A stretch of DNA of 64,000 bases from Cryptomeria japonica (GCF_030272615.1 NC_081406.1:484001900-484065899); one strand, 5' to 3'; counted from the first letter of the stretch, positions 36,157-49,620 are shown. The notes: a model not told the origin generated them from the letters alone. Numbers and translations are program-made.

Positions 36157-37351
36157 TGATGAATACTAAGAGGGGGGGGTGAATTAGTATACCAAAAAAT
36201 ACTGAACTTAAATAGTTTAGCAAAAAACTGGTATAACAGTTTTACTAACAAACCAGTTAACACAAATGCAAACCAAACAGTAAATAAGGCATTCACCCAT
36301 AGAAGCGCAATCACCACAACACAAGATATTTTGACGTGGAAACCCAAATGGAAAAAACCATAGTGATATGAAACTCACAAGTAACTATCTACAGAATAGT
36401 AACCAAACTGGTTAAGGTCAGACTGGTTAAGGTCATACAATGTTCTTCACCAGAACAAATCCTATTAGGAATCTCAATCTCTATTAGGAGATAAGTCTGA
36501 TTAAAGACTACCTTGTGAGAGGATTTCAGATCCACAGATGTGAACCACCTTGTTAGAGGATTTTCAAAGGCTTTTCTGGGCCTACCCGGTTAAGGGTTTC
36601 CGACTTGTCAAAGATGTGAGTAATCAACAAGTGAATGATCTAGCAAATAGCACAGTCTACTTGGTTAGATCCATGATAGCTCATTGCTAATGCATTTCAG
36701 TATTACTTCAGTCTTCAGTAAATCCACACTTTGTTACAGCACATAGACTTGATCTTCTCTCCTAAAATTGCACATACAAAAACTCTTCAACCACCAAAAA
36801 CCCTAACAACTACATCTCCTAAAACCCTAGACATGATGTCCTTAAAAAGGAATTTGATTTCATGTTGGTCCAATAGGATTACATTACAAGTTCCTAGGTT
36901 CATTGCATCTAGACTCATTTGATAACATGGCACAAATCACCATCAAAGTGTCGGTGGATTGTAACTCATCACATAAATATCGGGTCGTAACTCATCACAG
37001 AGTAATACCGGTTCAAACAACTTTACCGATTACCATTTGGTAACTCATCACAGAGTAATACTAGTTTAAACATTAAACCGATTCTAGTTGTCCAAAAATG
37101 AAGACTTGGAAAATGATAACTGCCACTTCAGTTTCTTCGCTCCGCTTGAGATCCTCGAACCGCTTGAGGTCTCCATACTACTTGAGATTGGTAAACAGTT
37201 TTTGCAAAACACCAATAGCCTATAGACTATAATGCAAAACCAGTTTGGAACAAATACTAGTTGAGCATAACTCATACATACAAAAAGTGATCTCAAAGCA
37301 AGTGTGTGTCCATCAATGACAATCACAACATAAAAATAAAAAATGCCAACA
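36157..37351 (-). mobile_element. solo copia LTR
   Basis: On the minus strand it runs from tgttggcattttt (37351) to tattcatca (36157), flanked by ttggt (36152-36156) and ttggc (37352-37356), a 5-bp target duplication with one change. It contains the same cccccctctta run near its end and the ggaaaaaaccatagtg block seen in the neighbouring copia LTRs. No internal coding sequence is present, so it probably arose by LTR-LTR recombination. Confidence 0.8.
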
Positions 37352-38879
37352 TTGGCCTAGATCTAGAGTATGCGTGGGATCTTGTGTCATCTCCTATCAT
37401 GGGGGGTGGTTTGATTCCTTCTTCCATTGGGAAGTTATTCATTATATGCTATGTGTGGATGTGGATATCTTGTCTTCTCATCTTTGGATGGATTGTTGTA
37501 GCAGATTGATGTAAATGATTATGTAGCATGTATGTAGTGATTCATGATGTAATTGCAATGTAAATAGAACTATGGACCTTGTTTTGAAGGATACTATATT
37601 CATGTAATAGCATGTTAGGGGAATAAATAATGCAACTTGAATAATGGCTCATTAATGGAAATTGATTCACGGATGTTTATTTGGTCTTATGTTATATTGG
37701 ATATATGCTAGGATATCTTGTGATTAGTTCATGATGATAGAAATGCATAAGTAATTTGGGAGTAGGAATATTTGGTATTGGTGTTTTAAAATGAACTTAA
37801 AAAGGATTGATTAAGTATTCTTAGTAGATGGATATAATCATGATATAGAATAGTGAAGAATCATGTGTGCATTGTAAGATTAAATCATGCTAGGAATTCG
37901 TATGCATTAGTTTAAGGTGGTAATTATGATATTGTGCTTATGATGTTATGGTGTGTTATTGTTTATGGCTAGATTAAGTGATGACGTTGAGATGCCCTAG
38001 AGAATTCTTTGAGATGTTGTGTTTATTTATGCTTGCATTATGTTTTTATGTGAATTTGATTATGATGGTTAGATGTTATTTAGTTAATGAATGATTAATG
38101 CATTGAATAAAATGATAGTAATGGTTGTATTGGTTAATGTTTCAAAAACATTTATCCCTATTGGATGATAGCTAGTGTGTTTCCTCTAGGGTATTTTGGT
38201 GGGCATTACAAGTTAGGCTTAACATTCATCTGTTGCAAAGATACAGTGCCTCAAAGAGGGCTCCTTAGAAAGGGTGAAACATTTACAAACATCAAACCAA
38301 CTCCTAGACCTCCAAACAAGGGCATACAAAATAGATCAAAATTGATCATAGGAGTTTGAAAATTTACATATGACCTCTCCAATAGGTTCTTAACACTCTC
38401 CCAAGAGGATTTTTCATGACACTTTGTATGTGCAAAAATATAGGTTCTCAAATAGAGCTACGAAGGCCTGTTCTGTAGAGGTGATTCTTAATGTATTAAC
38501 AAAATTTTGAACCTGGGTCCCCAAAATTATGAAAAAATTTTGAGGTTCCAATAATGGCTCTAGTTCAGGGATGCATTCCCCTTGTAGACATGGAAAGACC
38601 CCATATCTTTGGGGAGCAGACTAGGTGTGTACTCGATTGGGAACAGAGTCAAAAAAGGTCTTCTCTGCCCCATACTATCGTGTTCTGAACCTTAAACCAC
38701 ATGTGGTGGCCCAAGTCTACCAAAAATGATAGGAATACACTTTCCTATATCATAAACATGATTTTCCCTTGATCTAATAGAGGCCAATATGAAGATATAG
38801 CTACAATACCACTAATCAAATATACTGACATCTCTCATCCAGCTACCATACTAAAAACTATAAGTGCATTCACCATGAT
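37352..38879. other. gene-free AT-rich stretch
   Basis: Continues the sequence 36003-36156 across the solo LTR. Frames are short and without recognisable domains. No RNA gene is evident. Confidence 0.5.
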
Positions 38880-41161
38880 CAAACAACTGATACCCATGCA
38901 CAAACGGAAAAATATTTATTATAATGTGGCAAAATTATGTTATGCTCACCAAATGAGACACTTACATGCTGATTATAAAATTCATCATGGCTCATATCAT
39001 TGTCATACTTCATGAAAATCCCTTCCAGCTGAAAAAGAATAAACTCTCGCACTAGCATACAACTAGTATCTTTCAAGAAAATTTCATCACAAGTTTGCAT
39101 ATCAAACTGAAAAAACTCTCAAGAGGAAGCTCTCACAAATCTTGTGACTCATACAAACAATCCTCCAATACATGAAAAGACAAATAGTCATGCATTGGCT
39201 CACTCTAAAACAACAACTCATTTCTTTGGAAAAAAGGATCAGTCGGAAGTTTCAGCATACCCATAGGCTTATTCACTTCTTCATCCTCTAAGAATGATGT
39301 GGAAGCATTATCCAAATCCCATATACACTCATAAGAGTGTGATTCTGGCTCAGAAGAAAGTTTTGATTCAAGACAAAAATCAACCCCCACGTCCATATGA
39401 AGACTTTCATAATAAGGTTCTAACTCATAGGAGAACTCGTCACCATGGGACTCAATGCATTGGTCTTAACTCTTCCACATATTAATGAAATTAGATTCAT
39501 CATCACTCTCATCAGACCTATCACCACATTGAATGTGACAATAAAATTCTATCTCTCCTTCATATGGATCATCACACTACATATTAACCAACTCACTGGT
39601 AGAAGAAAAATTAGAAATATTTGTGTCATATATAGCCTCACAAAAAGTTTTATCCTTGGTATGAGAAAAAAAAATTCACTCCAAATCACCTTTTATTACA
39701 TTTCTTTGATACTCCATTGACAACAAATCTGAAATTTGATCACTACTCAATACACCATTGCTCTAATCCATGCCTTCTACCTCTTCATCTTCTTGATCCC
39801 CAAAACTGTTGCTATTGCCACCAAGATACAAATCATGATCAACAGAAAAAAGGTCACAGTCCGTCATAGAAAGAAATTTTTTTATGTGTTCATGCTGATT
39901 TTCACTTGGGTCTTCATGGTTGCGTCTCACACTTGTTCATTGGTATTCCATATATTGATTACACTCCTTATTCTTTTCTTCTCTATCACTGAATAGAGTG
40001 TCGCCATTAGGCTTTTCATTAGCATCACAAGATGATTGGTATACCTCTTGAGAATAGGTACAAACAATGTCATTTTCATTAGCCTCAAGGTTGCATCCTA
40101 CTCTATCTTCAACCTCTAACATGTCAACCATGCATTGTTCTTCATTTGAGGCTGGAAATACTTGATCTCTTGCATCCATACTGTTGTTTGTGACTTCAAC
40201 ATACTAGTCATCATCATTAAGATTTTTGGACAACAAGCTTTTCATGTATTCACTGATGTCCAAGGAATCATAAGCAATCTGCATATCCATTATTTTGAAA
40301 TCCTCCAACAACGCACTAAAACCTTCTTCAAAAGATTCAAAATACATACTAATGCAAGTTGGAGTATCAGGCCTAAAACCTTCAAGGATTTGTGACAAGG
40401 CCATTGCAAACCCATGACTGAAAGCAATGCTAGTCTCTCCATTGTGCCTCCTAATATGAGATATTTCTAAGACAAGATCAACAAGTTCTTTTGCAAACTC
40501 TTCTATGTATGCACCCATTAGTTCATACATCAAGAGATCAAAAAAAATATCATCCACATATCCTCCTCTTTAAACAAATACTTATTCATGAAACTATGAA
40601 ATCTTTGGACATGTGCATCCCCTTCATATATATTGAATCCATCAAATTGGGCATCTGATTATAAATCTGAGTCGACATACTTTGGATCTCATAATCCACC
40701 CATGATAGGTCCAACTGAGCATACAATGGATCAAAAGAATTAATATGGGGTTCAATTGTTTGGATGGGAGGCATATCATGGTTTACACTCGGCTGAGCTT
40801 GTCAAGATATCAATCTCTCATTCAAAACTCCAATACTTTTATCAAACATTTCCTCTTCTCTTTGGCTTGGCAGATGTGCACATACGCTTGGATGCATGAT
40901 ATTTGAAAGTCTACATACTTGAGACTTATCCAACTCCTCAATATTTTTATGTATTTGAGATAAAGCTTATAATATTTTGACCAGTCTATCACGGTTGTGC
41001 ATAGGAATTTACATATCTAGATTTACATAAGGTGTAACACCATAGCCATAACCCAATGAAGCATTACTAGGATACATGCTAGTTTGACCATACCCAAGGT
41101 TTGAATCATAAGCAAATGAAGGATAATCCATGGGATAAACATACCCATTACAATCAGCCAT
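38880..41161 (-). pseudogene. unrecognised acidic protein, decayed
   Basis: Not recognised. The minus strand starts with an ATG at 41161 and a tyrosine/glycine-rich stretch (containing MYPSNASLGYGYGV). It continues with stops or frame changes through 40586-40774 (IQTIEPHINSFDPLYAQLD), 40204-40557 (MGAYIEEFAKELVDLVLEI), 39937-40179 (very acidic, with VDMLEVEDRVGCNLEANEND), 39205-39396 (VDFCLESKLSSEPESHS) and 38879-39100. The pieces keep one direction and a similar acidic, serine-rich character over 2.3 kb, which argues for one former ORF of about 700 residues rather than chance frames. It has no retroviral motif. It may be an extra ORF of an old retroelement or a gene relic. Confidence 0.5.
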
Positions 41162-42492
41162 AACTTAGCAAATCCTAAAATACTAGACAAATTCTTTAAG
41201 TGTGACAATAGTTATATTCAACATAGCAAGACCAATAAATGGGAGCAAGAAGGAAACTGTATACCTTTTCATCTTCAGTTGATGCAACTTGGAATGGAAA
41301 AATTTTCTGAGATGTAAATAAATTGTTTGAGATCTTTGAATAGAGTCTTTGAACTTTGTGTGAACCAAACAATAATGAATATCACCATTAACAACTCAAA
41401 ATGGCAGGGACATGGATCTTCTTTGGTCTGCAACAACTTTTCAGCAATGTCCTTCCATCATCTCTTGAGCCTTGAGCTGCTACAAATGAACATTTTTTAG
41501 ACCTGGAACTTTCTTCAACATCTGGAGCTCTTTTGCATAACTTTATCAAGTTCTTTTCATGATAGAGTCACCACCTCATTGCAGAGGAACATTCTTTGAA
41601 TAACAGGGAGTTATTCAATACATTTTAACATTCAGGGTCTTCCTTTCAATAGCAAAATCACTTGTATCTTCTTCACAAAGGCTGCTACAAAACTTCTTCC
41701 AGGCTGAAACTTCTTTAACTAGAAACTCTTAGGTAACTTGACATGCTTCTAAAAGCTTAACCCCAATGGATTTATAAATGTCTTGGTTCCCAAATAAATA
41801 GATTCTAAGTCTAAAAGAAATTACCACTAACTCATCAAAAGACTAAAAATGGGACTTGGTCAAAGAACGAGATTCAGTCACAAGACTAAAATATCCTGCA
41901 CTTTTGGCTCTACAAGACCAAGGCAAGTCAAACTATGTAATGTCTAAACAACTTTTAGCTTCCAACACTCATGACATTACAAATACAATAGATATCCAAA
42001 TACAAATATACCAAGGAAAGTGTATGAAACTTAGATTTGGCTACAATCGTGGCTTATCAACTATCACTCAGCACTTGGGATGACATCTAAACTAAGATAC
42101 TCCTAAGACTAACTCCTACAACAAAAAATAAAAGATACTTTCAGATTTAAATATATGGTTCCCCTTATGAATTCACACATAAGTAAGCTTTAGGAAAGCT
42201 CTTTATCCACTCACAGATTCAGAAAATGAAGCATACATTTGTGATAACAATGCATAACATACAACTAGCAACCTGTAAAACATTATTGAATTATAATAAT
42301 AGGCCACAAATGAATATTCTGGAACATTCTCATTGATCCCAAAAACATTACAGTGAGCTTCAACATTTACTTGAAAGCAAAGTTTAACATGCTCCTTGAG
42401 CATGATCCTCCAAATCAAATACTTATCATAGCAAGTGTGTGATAAAAAATCATACAAACCCTTCGGTCTGTTTATTTAAAATAAAACCAAAC
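41162..42492. other. gene-free stretch before gypsy element
   Basis: No gene supported. In minus orientation it lies upstream of the acidic pseudogene and could hold its leader. The right edge, caaac (42488-42492), is the left flank of the next gypsy element. Confidence 0.45.
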
Positions 42493-43229
42493 TGTTGCAG
42501 GAGCATCCCTAGTCTATGAGAAATCTTGCATCAACCAAAAATATTTCCTTTTAGTTTTGGTAGCAGTTTTTCATGTTTTCCTTCAGTGTGTTTTGGTAGA
42601 TGGTTCTTTTTCATTGTAGATCAGATTTTTGGTTTACAGGCTTGTCCTTGAGCATTATTCCAAATTCTCAGTTCATTTGGATTCTTTTCCGGAGAGTTAT
42701 TCCTTCCAGAGTGACTGTTTCCTAGTTCCAGAGCAGTTTTGAGCTTATTATCTATTTTGGTGGTTCCTTATTATGCAAAGCAATTTCGTGGCTTGAAGAT
42801 ATATTTTGTGCCTTTCTCGATGTTCTTGAGTCCTTAGCCAACCTTCCTTTCGATCTGCACTCCTGGGTTGTTCTTTTCCAAATGATTTTCCTTTTATTCT
42901 TGGTACCGACCTATTTGCATGTTTCATTTTCCTATCTTGGTAAATGTAATCTTTTGTGGCTGACCTAGATGTGTTCCAGAGGGTATATAAATTGTTGTAT
43001 GTGATCCTTAGAAGATAGTTCAAAGGGTGAGGATCTAGTCTCTTGAATCGTAATCTGGCATGTTTGTCTGCATGTAACTGGTTGATTACCAAATGTTATA
43101 TGTTGATAATATGATATGGATATCTGATTTTGCATTTTATCAATGTTTTGTTGTTGCTTCCATTGTGTTACTCTTGTTTCATGATCTAGTCAGTTCTCTT
43201 TGAGGACCCACCGGACCATGGCTCCACCA
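42493..43229 (+). repeat. 5' LTR of gag-protease gypsy element
   Basis: About 737 bases, paired with 52261-53009. A TATA box (tatataa at 42984-42990, within gagggtatataaattg) is kept in the 3' copy near 52739. The 3' LTR has an extra repeated 'aattgtaatt...gattgtaatct' segment near 52800. Confidence 0.88.
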
Positions 43230-43231
43230 AG

Positions 43232-43243
43232 TGGTATGAGAGC
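43232..43243 (+). promoter_or_regulatory. primer-binding site (initiator tRNA-Met type)
   Basis: tggtatgagagc lies two bases after the LTR and differs by one base from the canonical tggtatcagagc. Confidence 0.85.
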
Positions 43244-43433
43244 TAGTTATGAACCTTGAGGCATTCCTTTGGGTGGACAAATCATCGATTGGAGTCAGGT
43301 TGCACACGTGTTTGATAGATCTCCGAGTGTGACAAAATCAAAAGCAGTAGTCAGATCGTCGAGTTGAGGCAGTTATACCGAAGTAAAGGAAGAGATTCCA
43401 CCAAGAAGAATCAACCCCTAGAGGGTGGAGAAA

Positions 43434-44400
43434 ATGATGGAGGAATTTTGAAATGAGATGCAGAATGAGATCCAAAATGCATTAGTTGGTTTGTGGAGGA
43501 ATCCAGAATCTGAGGATGAGTATGAAGAGGCTGGAGAGGAGATTGAGGCCGAAGAAGCTGAAGGTCCAAAGATCAAAGAGAGGAAAGATACCTGAGAGTG
43601 GTGGCACAAGTAAGTAAAGTTCATAAAGTGGATGTTCCAAACTTCTTTAAGACACTGAATCCAGAAGATCTGATTGATTGGATCAGAGAGTTGGAGGAAT
43701 ACTTTGAGTTTGAGGATATTAAGGACCTACAGAGAGTCTGGTTGGCACAAAATAAGTTGAAAGGGCATGCGGCTTTATGGTGGAAATAATTGCAAAGAGA
43801 TAGAGTGGATAATGGTAAAATGAAGATCACCCGGTGGAGGTAGATGGTAGCGAGATTGAAGGATTAGTTCATTCTGGGAGACTATGAGGTGGAGTTGTTC
43901 AAGAAGTTGTAGAACTTGAAGTAGAGAAACATGATTATGAAGGAGTATACCGAGGAGTTCTACAAATTAATGATCTGATCTGGACACTAAGAGATGGATA
44001 GGGAAAAGGTTGCAAGATACATAAATGGACTTTCATTTAGCATTCAGGATGAGATGAGTATGTTGAAGGTTTCTAAAGTTGAGGAGATTTATCAGTATGC
44101 CTTGAAGGTTGAGGAGAAAGTGAAAAGAAGACAACAGAATAACCCTATAGGAAAGGAGAGATATAAAGGGCTGATGAGTGGCAGTATTGAGAAGAATAAT
44201 GTGGAAGAAGAATCAAAACCTAAGTGGAGTAAAGAACCAGATCAGAAGACATAGAGAAAAGGAAGTGGTAGTAGCAGCAAAGAATTTTTGGGCAAATGTT
44301 TCAGGTATGGAGAAACCAAACATAGATATTTTGAGTGCAAGCAAGGGATGGCAAGAAACTGGGTGGAAAATGAGGATCAAGAAGTTAGATTTACTAGTCA
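43434..44400 (+). pseudogene. gag with zinc knuckle of gypsy element (broken)
   Basis: From the ATGATGG at 43434 a frame gives MEEF, a stop, then an acidic stretch (EDEYEEAGEEIEAEEAEGPK). After a frame change near 43594 it continues VHKVDVPNFFKTLNPEDLID, then WIRELEEYFEFEDIKDLQRV, LAQNKLKGHAALWWK and later VARYINGLSFSIQDEM, the retrotransposon gag (RVT gag) fold. Several stops lie between 43788 and 43990. A knuckle CFRYGETKHRYFECK at about 44299 has tyrosine in place of the second cysteine. It would have formed the particle shell that packages element RNA. Confidence 0.88.
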
Positions 44401-45047
44401 GAATGTGTTGGAACCAAAGCAGGGAGAATCCCTTATGTTCAGAAGAGTCTTGATGAAGCAAAGAAGTGATACCGGACCTACTCAAAGGAAGAATCTTTTT
44501 GGGACTATGTGTAAATCAGGTGGTAAGTGTTGTAAGGTTATTGTGGATAGTGGAAGTACTAATAACTTGGTATCTAAGGAGATGGTAGAGAATATGAGAT
44601 TAGAGAGGCTTAAGCACCATTGTCCTTACAAGGTAATTTGGTTGTAGGATGATCAACAGCTAGAAGTAAAAGAGAAGTGTTTGGTGAATTTCAATATTGG
44701 ACTTTTTAGGGATGAGGTCTTATGTGATGTTTTATCTATCAGTGCTTGTCATGTTTTGTTGGGGAGACCTTGGAAGTTTGATAGAGGATCCATCTATGAC
44801 TGTAGAATAAACCTATTCATTATTGAGAAGGATGGACAAAAGTTTTCATTAGCTTCTTTGAAGGAGAAAGAGAAGGAAGCGAGGAATCTGACTCTTGAGA
44901 GAAGTTGCAGTGCTAAGAAATCGGTTGTAGAGGTGATACCCAATGGTGGCACAAATTTTTAGAAGCATATAATAGATAAGTCTAAGAGTCAGAAGGAATC
45001 AGATGAAATATTATGGTAGAAATAAGTCAGAGTTGCAGAAGAAAGAA
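44401..45047 (+). pseudogene. retropepsin-like protease of gypsy element
   Basis: In the gag-knuckle frame, CCKVIVDSGSTNNLVSKEMV (about 44528) carries the aspartic-protease active site D-S-G intact, followed by the flap-like stretch and ACHVLLGRPWKFDRGS, which matches the conserved C-terminal G-R-P-W block. Stops occur at 44646 and 44960. The reading runs into the copia insertion at 45053 and resumes beyond 52044. With an intact active site but stops on both sides it is a recent pseudogene relative to its neighbours, or was expressed by readthrough. Confidence 0.85.
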
Positions 45048-45052
45048 AGCAT

Positions 45053-46233
45053 TGTTAGACAGTTCAGATAACCGGAAGACAATTGAGGGGGGGGTGAATC
45101 AATTGTCATAGATTACCGGAAGCATTAGAAATTTAAATTTTAATATCGGAACCCAAAAAAATAATACTAGAATAGTAGTTAATCCAATTAAGCATAAACA
45201 ATAATCATAGAATAAAATCCATCCATACAACACTAAGATTTTTACGTGGAAAACCCGGTAAAGGGAAAAACCACGGTGTGAATCCTACCCACAGTCAGAT
45301 AATACACTTGCAGGAAGACCAAAAACCTAGAGCACACTGCTCATCACAAAAGGAGCCTCACTGACTACATATAAAACCATACTATAATCCGGAGAAGTGT
45401 TGAACTACAAAAGATAGCATCTCCTATGCCTAAGTACAATTTCGGTTAAGCTCAATACTAGAGGACTATATCCTCTTACACAAACCCAATTTGATCTCCA
45501 ATGATTGACCAACTTCTCTGCCTGAATGATATTACATTATTCATACATTCTATTCCTTAACCATGACCTCTTACATTAACCATGATGATCTACAATGAGA
45601 TATTACATCTTGTTTATAAAAACCCTCGACCATAAACAATTAGGTCGACCACCAGACAATAAACCAATTACATAATTACAAACCATGTCGGCCTTAGACC
45701 AAAACAAATAATATCCAACATATAAGAAATCCCAAAAATACAACAATAGGTCCTATCCACACATTACATTAATGTCAGTCCATAACCTAGATCAACTAGG
45801 ACCAAGTATAGGTCCACACGCTTCAACAACCATCTCCAAATGCCAAGTCTTGAACATTATCACCAATAGCATCCTGAAACTCCATTAGAAGCTGCACCAA
45901 CACCAATTATGCAATTCATCAAAGATCTCCACCAAAAGCTCTATCGGTGAACCCCTTGCCAGAACTAGAAACCAATCTTCTAAGCAAGCAGGATAGCATC
46001 CAATCACCAGAACATAACCAACTGATCAAGTATGAGTATAAGCATGATGAACAAGCTAATTCCATCACCAGATTATACCAAAGTCTACCAGATCATGCCA
46101 GATCCAAGTTAACCAAAAACCACTCAATCTACCAGGACCAGAAGGGTGTCGGTAAAGTATCCAAACAACTAGTGTTGACATCAATGACAAAACATCAATG
46201 CGACACATAATCAATTCCACCAAATGGCCAACA
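45053..46233 (-). repeat. 3' LTR of nested copia element
   Basis: About 1181 bases; in minus orientation it starts tgttggccatttggtgga and ends gtctaaca. Compared with the 5' LTR it differs at roughly one base in ten by eye and lacks a ~37-base block that the other copy has at about 51070-51106 (containing atgtagtaagtatgtgaatt). Confidence 0.92.
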
Positions 46234-46248
46234 ATCTCCCCCTTTGGC
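46234..46248 (-). promoter_or_regulatory. polypurine tract
   Basis: The complement reads gccaaagggggagat and directly abuts the 3' LTR start tgttgg. It is the expected priming site for plus-strand cDNA. The same tract precedes the LTR of the copia element at 62687-62701. Confidence 0.9.
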
Positions 46249-46599
46249 ATTGATGGAAACACTAGATGTGAAAAAATATCTAAGTACCAAGAAATGCCAA
46301 ACAAGTCTCCCCCTATGGAAGATAGCCAGCAGTTACTTGCATATAGCTCTAAATATCAATGTCTATCCCCCTTTGACTTTTAATTTTTCATATCAATATC
46401 ACTCCCCTTTTGACATCAATGCTAGAAAATTGACAGAAATATCAAAGCAAAAACATAAGCCTCTGAATCTCAAAGCTGACTACTCCCCTTGAGCAGTAGA
46501 ATCCCACATCTATTCCTGAATGAATAGTATCTCTGATAATGCATGTCAGACCGATGCCAAACCACACGAATCAAGTCTCTGTCGGAGGGGCAGAAACCC

Positions 46600-48010
46600 C
46601 CAATCTGTCTCTCAGGTACTCAAATGCTTCCTTGGATAAAGTTTTAGTGAAAATATCTACAATCTACTCTTTAGTGTTCACATAAACTAGTCTAACTTCA
46701 TTTGCTTCCACCTTCTCCTTTAAAAAGTTATACTTGATAGATATGTGCTTTGTCTTAGATTGAAATATCAGATTCTTTGATATATCAATCGCAACAAAGT
46801 TATCATAGTAAATAACTACTGGTGCAACACAATGCACCTTTATATCCTTCAACATTTGCTTCATACATAAAACTTATGTACATTTAGTAGCAGCAACAAC
46901 ATACTCAGCTTTAGTAGTATATAGAGAAGTACATGATTGTTTCTTGTTGATCCATGAAACCAACTTCTTTCCAAGAAAGAAATCTCCACCGGAAGTACTT
47001 TTCGATCATCAACATCTCCAGCCCAGTTAGCATCTGTATATGTGCATAAAGTAAATTTATCATCCTTAGGGTACCACAAACCATATTCTGATATACCTTG
47101 CAAGTATCTAAAAATCATTTTCACCGCCATCTCATGATTTTCTCTAGGATCACTCTGAAATCTTGAAACAATACAAATAGCATTCATAATATCAGGCCTA
47201 GTCTAAGTCAAATAAAGTAGATGTCCAATCATAGATTTGTATCTTGTAGGATTTACCAGTGCAGAAACATCTTTTCTTGTCAATTTATCACTTGTAACCA
47301 TAGGTGTACTTATCGGTTCAAAATCTCCCATACCAAATTTCTTCAACAATTCCTTAGCATATTTAATTTGACAGATAAAAATTTCTTTGTCAATTTGACT
47401 AATCTGCAAACCTAAGAAAATTTTCATCTCACCAATCATAGACATCTCAAATTCTTTCTCCATATTCTTAGAAACTTCTATGTATAATTTATCTTCACCT
47501 CCAAAAATAATATCATCAACAAATACTTCAACAATCAGTATATCATCATCAGTGATTTAATAATATAAATTACTGTTAGCACTGCCCTTAGTAAAACCAG
47601 GCTTCAAAAGCTATTTATCCAACCTTGCATACCAAGCTCTAGGTGCTTGTTTCAATCCATATAAAGCTTTCCTTAACCTGCAAACCATATTTGTATCATT
47701 TGATAGTGAAAAACCTTAAGGTTTCTCAATATGAACATCCTCATCAAGATCCCCATTCAAAAATGGACATTTAACATCCATCTGATAAACTTTGTAGTTT
47801 TTATAAGCAGCATAGGCAAGAAATAATCTTATAGCTTCAATCCTAGCTACCGGTGCAAAAGTTTCTCCATAATCAATTCCTTTTGAGAATATCCTTTACA
47901 AACCAATCTAGCCTTATTCCTTATAACTTGACCATCCTCATTCAATTTATTCCTAAAAACCCATTTAGTTCCATAACATTTTTATTTTTAGGCAGGGGAA
48001 CCAAAGTCCA
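46600..48010 (-). pseudogene. copia reverse transcriptase and RNase H (broken)
   Basis: Reading leftwards, pieces from about 48000 give a lead-in with many frame changes, then the catalytic box FVDDIIFGG (about 47500-47526; phenylalanine for the usual tyrosine), MKIFLGLQI, KYAKELLKKFGMGDFEPIST, and TRYKSMIGHLLYLT before a stop at 47203. RNase H follows with LCTYTDANWAGDVDDRK (aspartates kept), a frameshift, and then MLKDIKV, KHISIKYNFLKEKVE and LVYVNTKEQ near 46670. This copies element RNA into DNA when intact; here it is disabled by stops. Confidence 0.92.
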
Positions 48011-49073
48011 TGTGTTATTTTTCTCAATCTGATCTAATTCTTCTTCCATAGCTTTTAAATACCGGTTCAACTTGTGCAATTAAACATACCTCATTAGTTG
48101 CTAGTCTTCTTCTTGTCATCACTCCATTTCTCTTATCCCCAATGATTTTATCTTCAGAATGATTCAATCTCACATACCTAGGAGTCTTTTGACTCTCTTT
48201 TCCTCTTCCCTGTTCTTTAGTTACTGTAGAATTCTCTGATGTTGCTGGAGTAACCAGTTCAACTCTTTGTTCTGGTAAAGGTTCTATCGGTTTAGATATA
48301 ATCATTTCCACTACCGGTTCCTTCTCATAAATTTTGATTTGATTTTTGCTTAGCTCATCTACTTTGACATTAGCACTCTCCACTATTCTCTGTAGTCTCT
48401 TGTTATAACATCTATATGCTTTGCTTTCATTAGAATAACCAAGAAATATGCCTTCATCACATCTAGGATCAAATTTCCTAATAGTATCATCTCTCCTGAT
48501 ATAACATTTACTACCAAAAATTCTGAAATACTTAACTATAGGTTTATTGCCAAACCATAAATCATAAGGTGTCTTACCAGTTTCTCCTTTAATATGTACT
48601 TTGTTGAATGTATAAACCATTGTACTCACTGCTTCTCTCTAGTAGATATGAGGTAGATTTCCTTCCATCGTCATTGTTCTAGCACCATCTAAGATAGTTC
48701 TATTTTTCCTTTCCACAACTCCATTTTGCTGAGGTGTCTAGGGAGCAGAAATTTGTCTTCTTATACCATGCTTGTCATAAAAGTTATTAAACTCACTGGA
48801 TGTGAATTCTCCACCATGATCTGATCTCAAACATTTCATCTTCAATCCTATCTCAGTTTCCACTTTAGCCTTAAAGATTTTAAATTTTTCAAATGCTTCA
48901 GATTTTTCTCTCAAAAAAGTAACCCACATCATTTTAGAATAATCATCAATGATTAGCCTGAAATATCTATCACCGTGAAATTTTTTAATTCTAGCAGGGC
49001 CACACAAATCAGTATGAATAAAATCAAGAACATCATTTGATTTATCTTGTATACTCCTAAAAGAGGTTCTGAC
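48011..49073 (-). pseudogene. copia integrase (broken)
   Basis: The catalytic aspartate lies in HTDLCGPARI (about 49010), the second in LRSDHGGEF, and the glutamate in QNGVVERKNR (about 48722), with 35 positions between the last two when the in-frame TAG after RRQISAP is counted. YFRLIIDDYSKMMWVTFL between them is diagnostic for copia. After another stop the C-terminal part YDLWFGNKPIVKYFRIFGSK and DEGIFLGYSNESKAYR follows to about 48024. Confidence 0.93.
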
Positions 49074-49620
49074 CTATTGATCTATTTGACATTTTTTACA
49101 TACTGGATTATAGGGCTTCATAATATTAGGTATATCTCTAACAACCTTAGTTGAATTGATCTTTACAATGCAATCAAAAGTCACATGACACAACCTTTTA
49201 TTCCATAGCCAACTCTCATCAATCTGTGTAATCAAACATGTCTTCTCACCAGAGTTAAAATTAAATATATTACCTTTTGTATATGTACCGATTGCAATCT
49301 CCAAGCCAGATCTGTTAATGATTTTGCTTTTTCCATCCTTGAACTGTAATTGAAATCCCTTATCTACCAATTGTCCTATACTCAAAAGATTATGCTTCAA
49401 ACCTTCAACATAATAAACATTATCAGTATTGTTCTTAGCATCCAATGATATAGTTCCTTTTCCTTTAATCATAGATGCCTTGTCATCGCCAAATCTAACT
49501 AGTCCACCATCAAATTATTGTAAAGACATAAACTTCCCTTTATGTCCAGTCATATGATATGAACAACCACTGTCAATTACCCATTCATCCTTATCCTCAA
49601 TTTTAGTAGCAAGTTCCTTC
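49074..49620 (-). pseudogene. copia protease and pre-integrase region (broken)
   Basis: WVIDSGCSYHMTGHKGKF (about 49590-49540) holds the protease active site D-S-G. A TAA follows FMSLQ. Then come MIKGKGTISL, NVYYVEGLKHNLLSIGQLVD and a pre-integrase zinc stretch (NKRLCHVTFD... VCKKCQIDQ), which normally has H...H...C..C; the first histidine region is altered. A stop at 49074 separates it from integrase. Confidence 0.9.
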
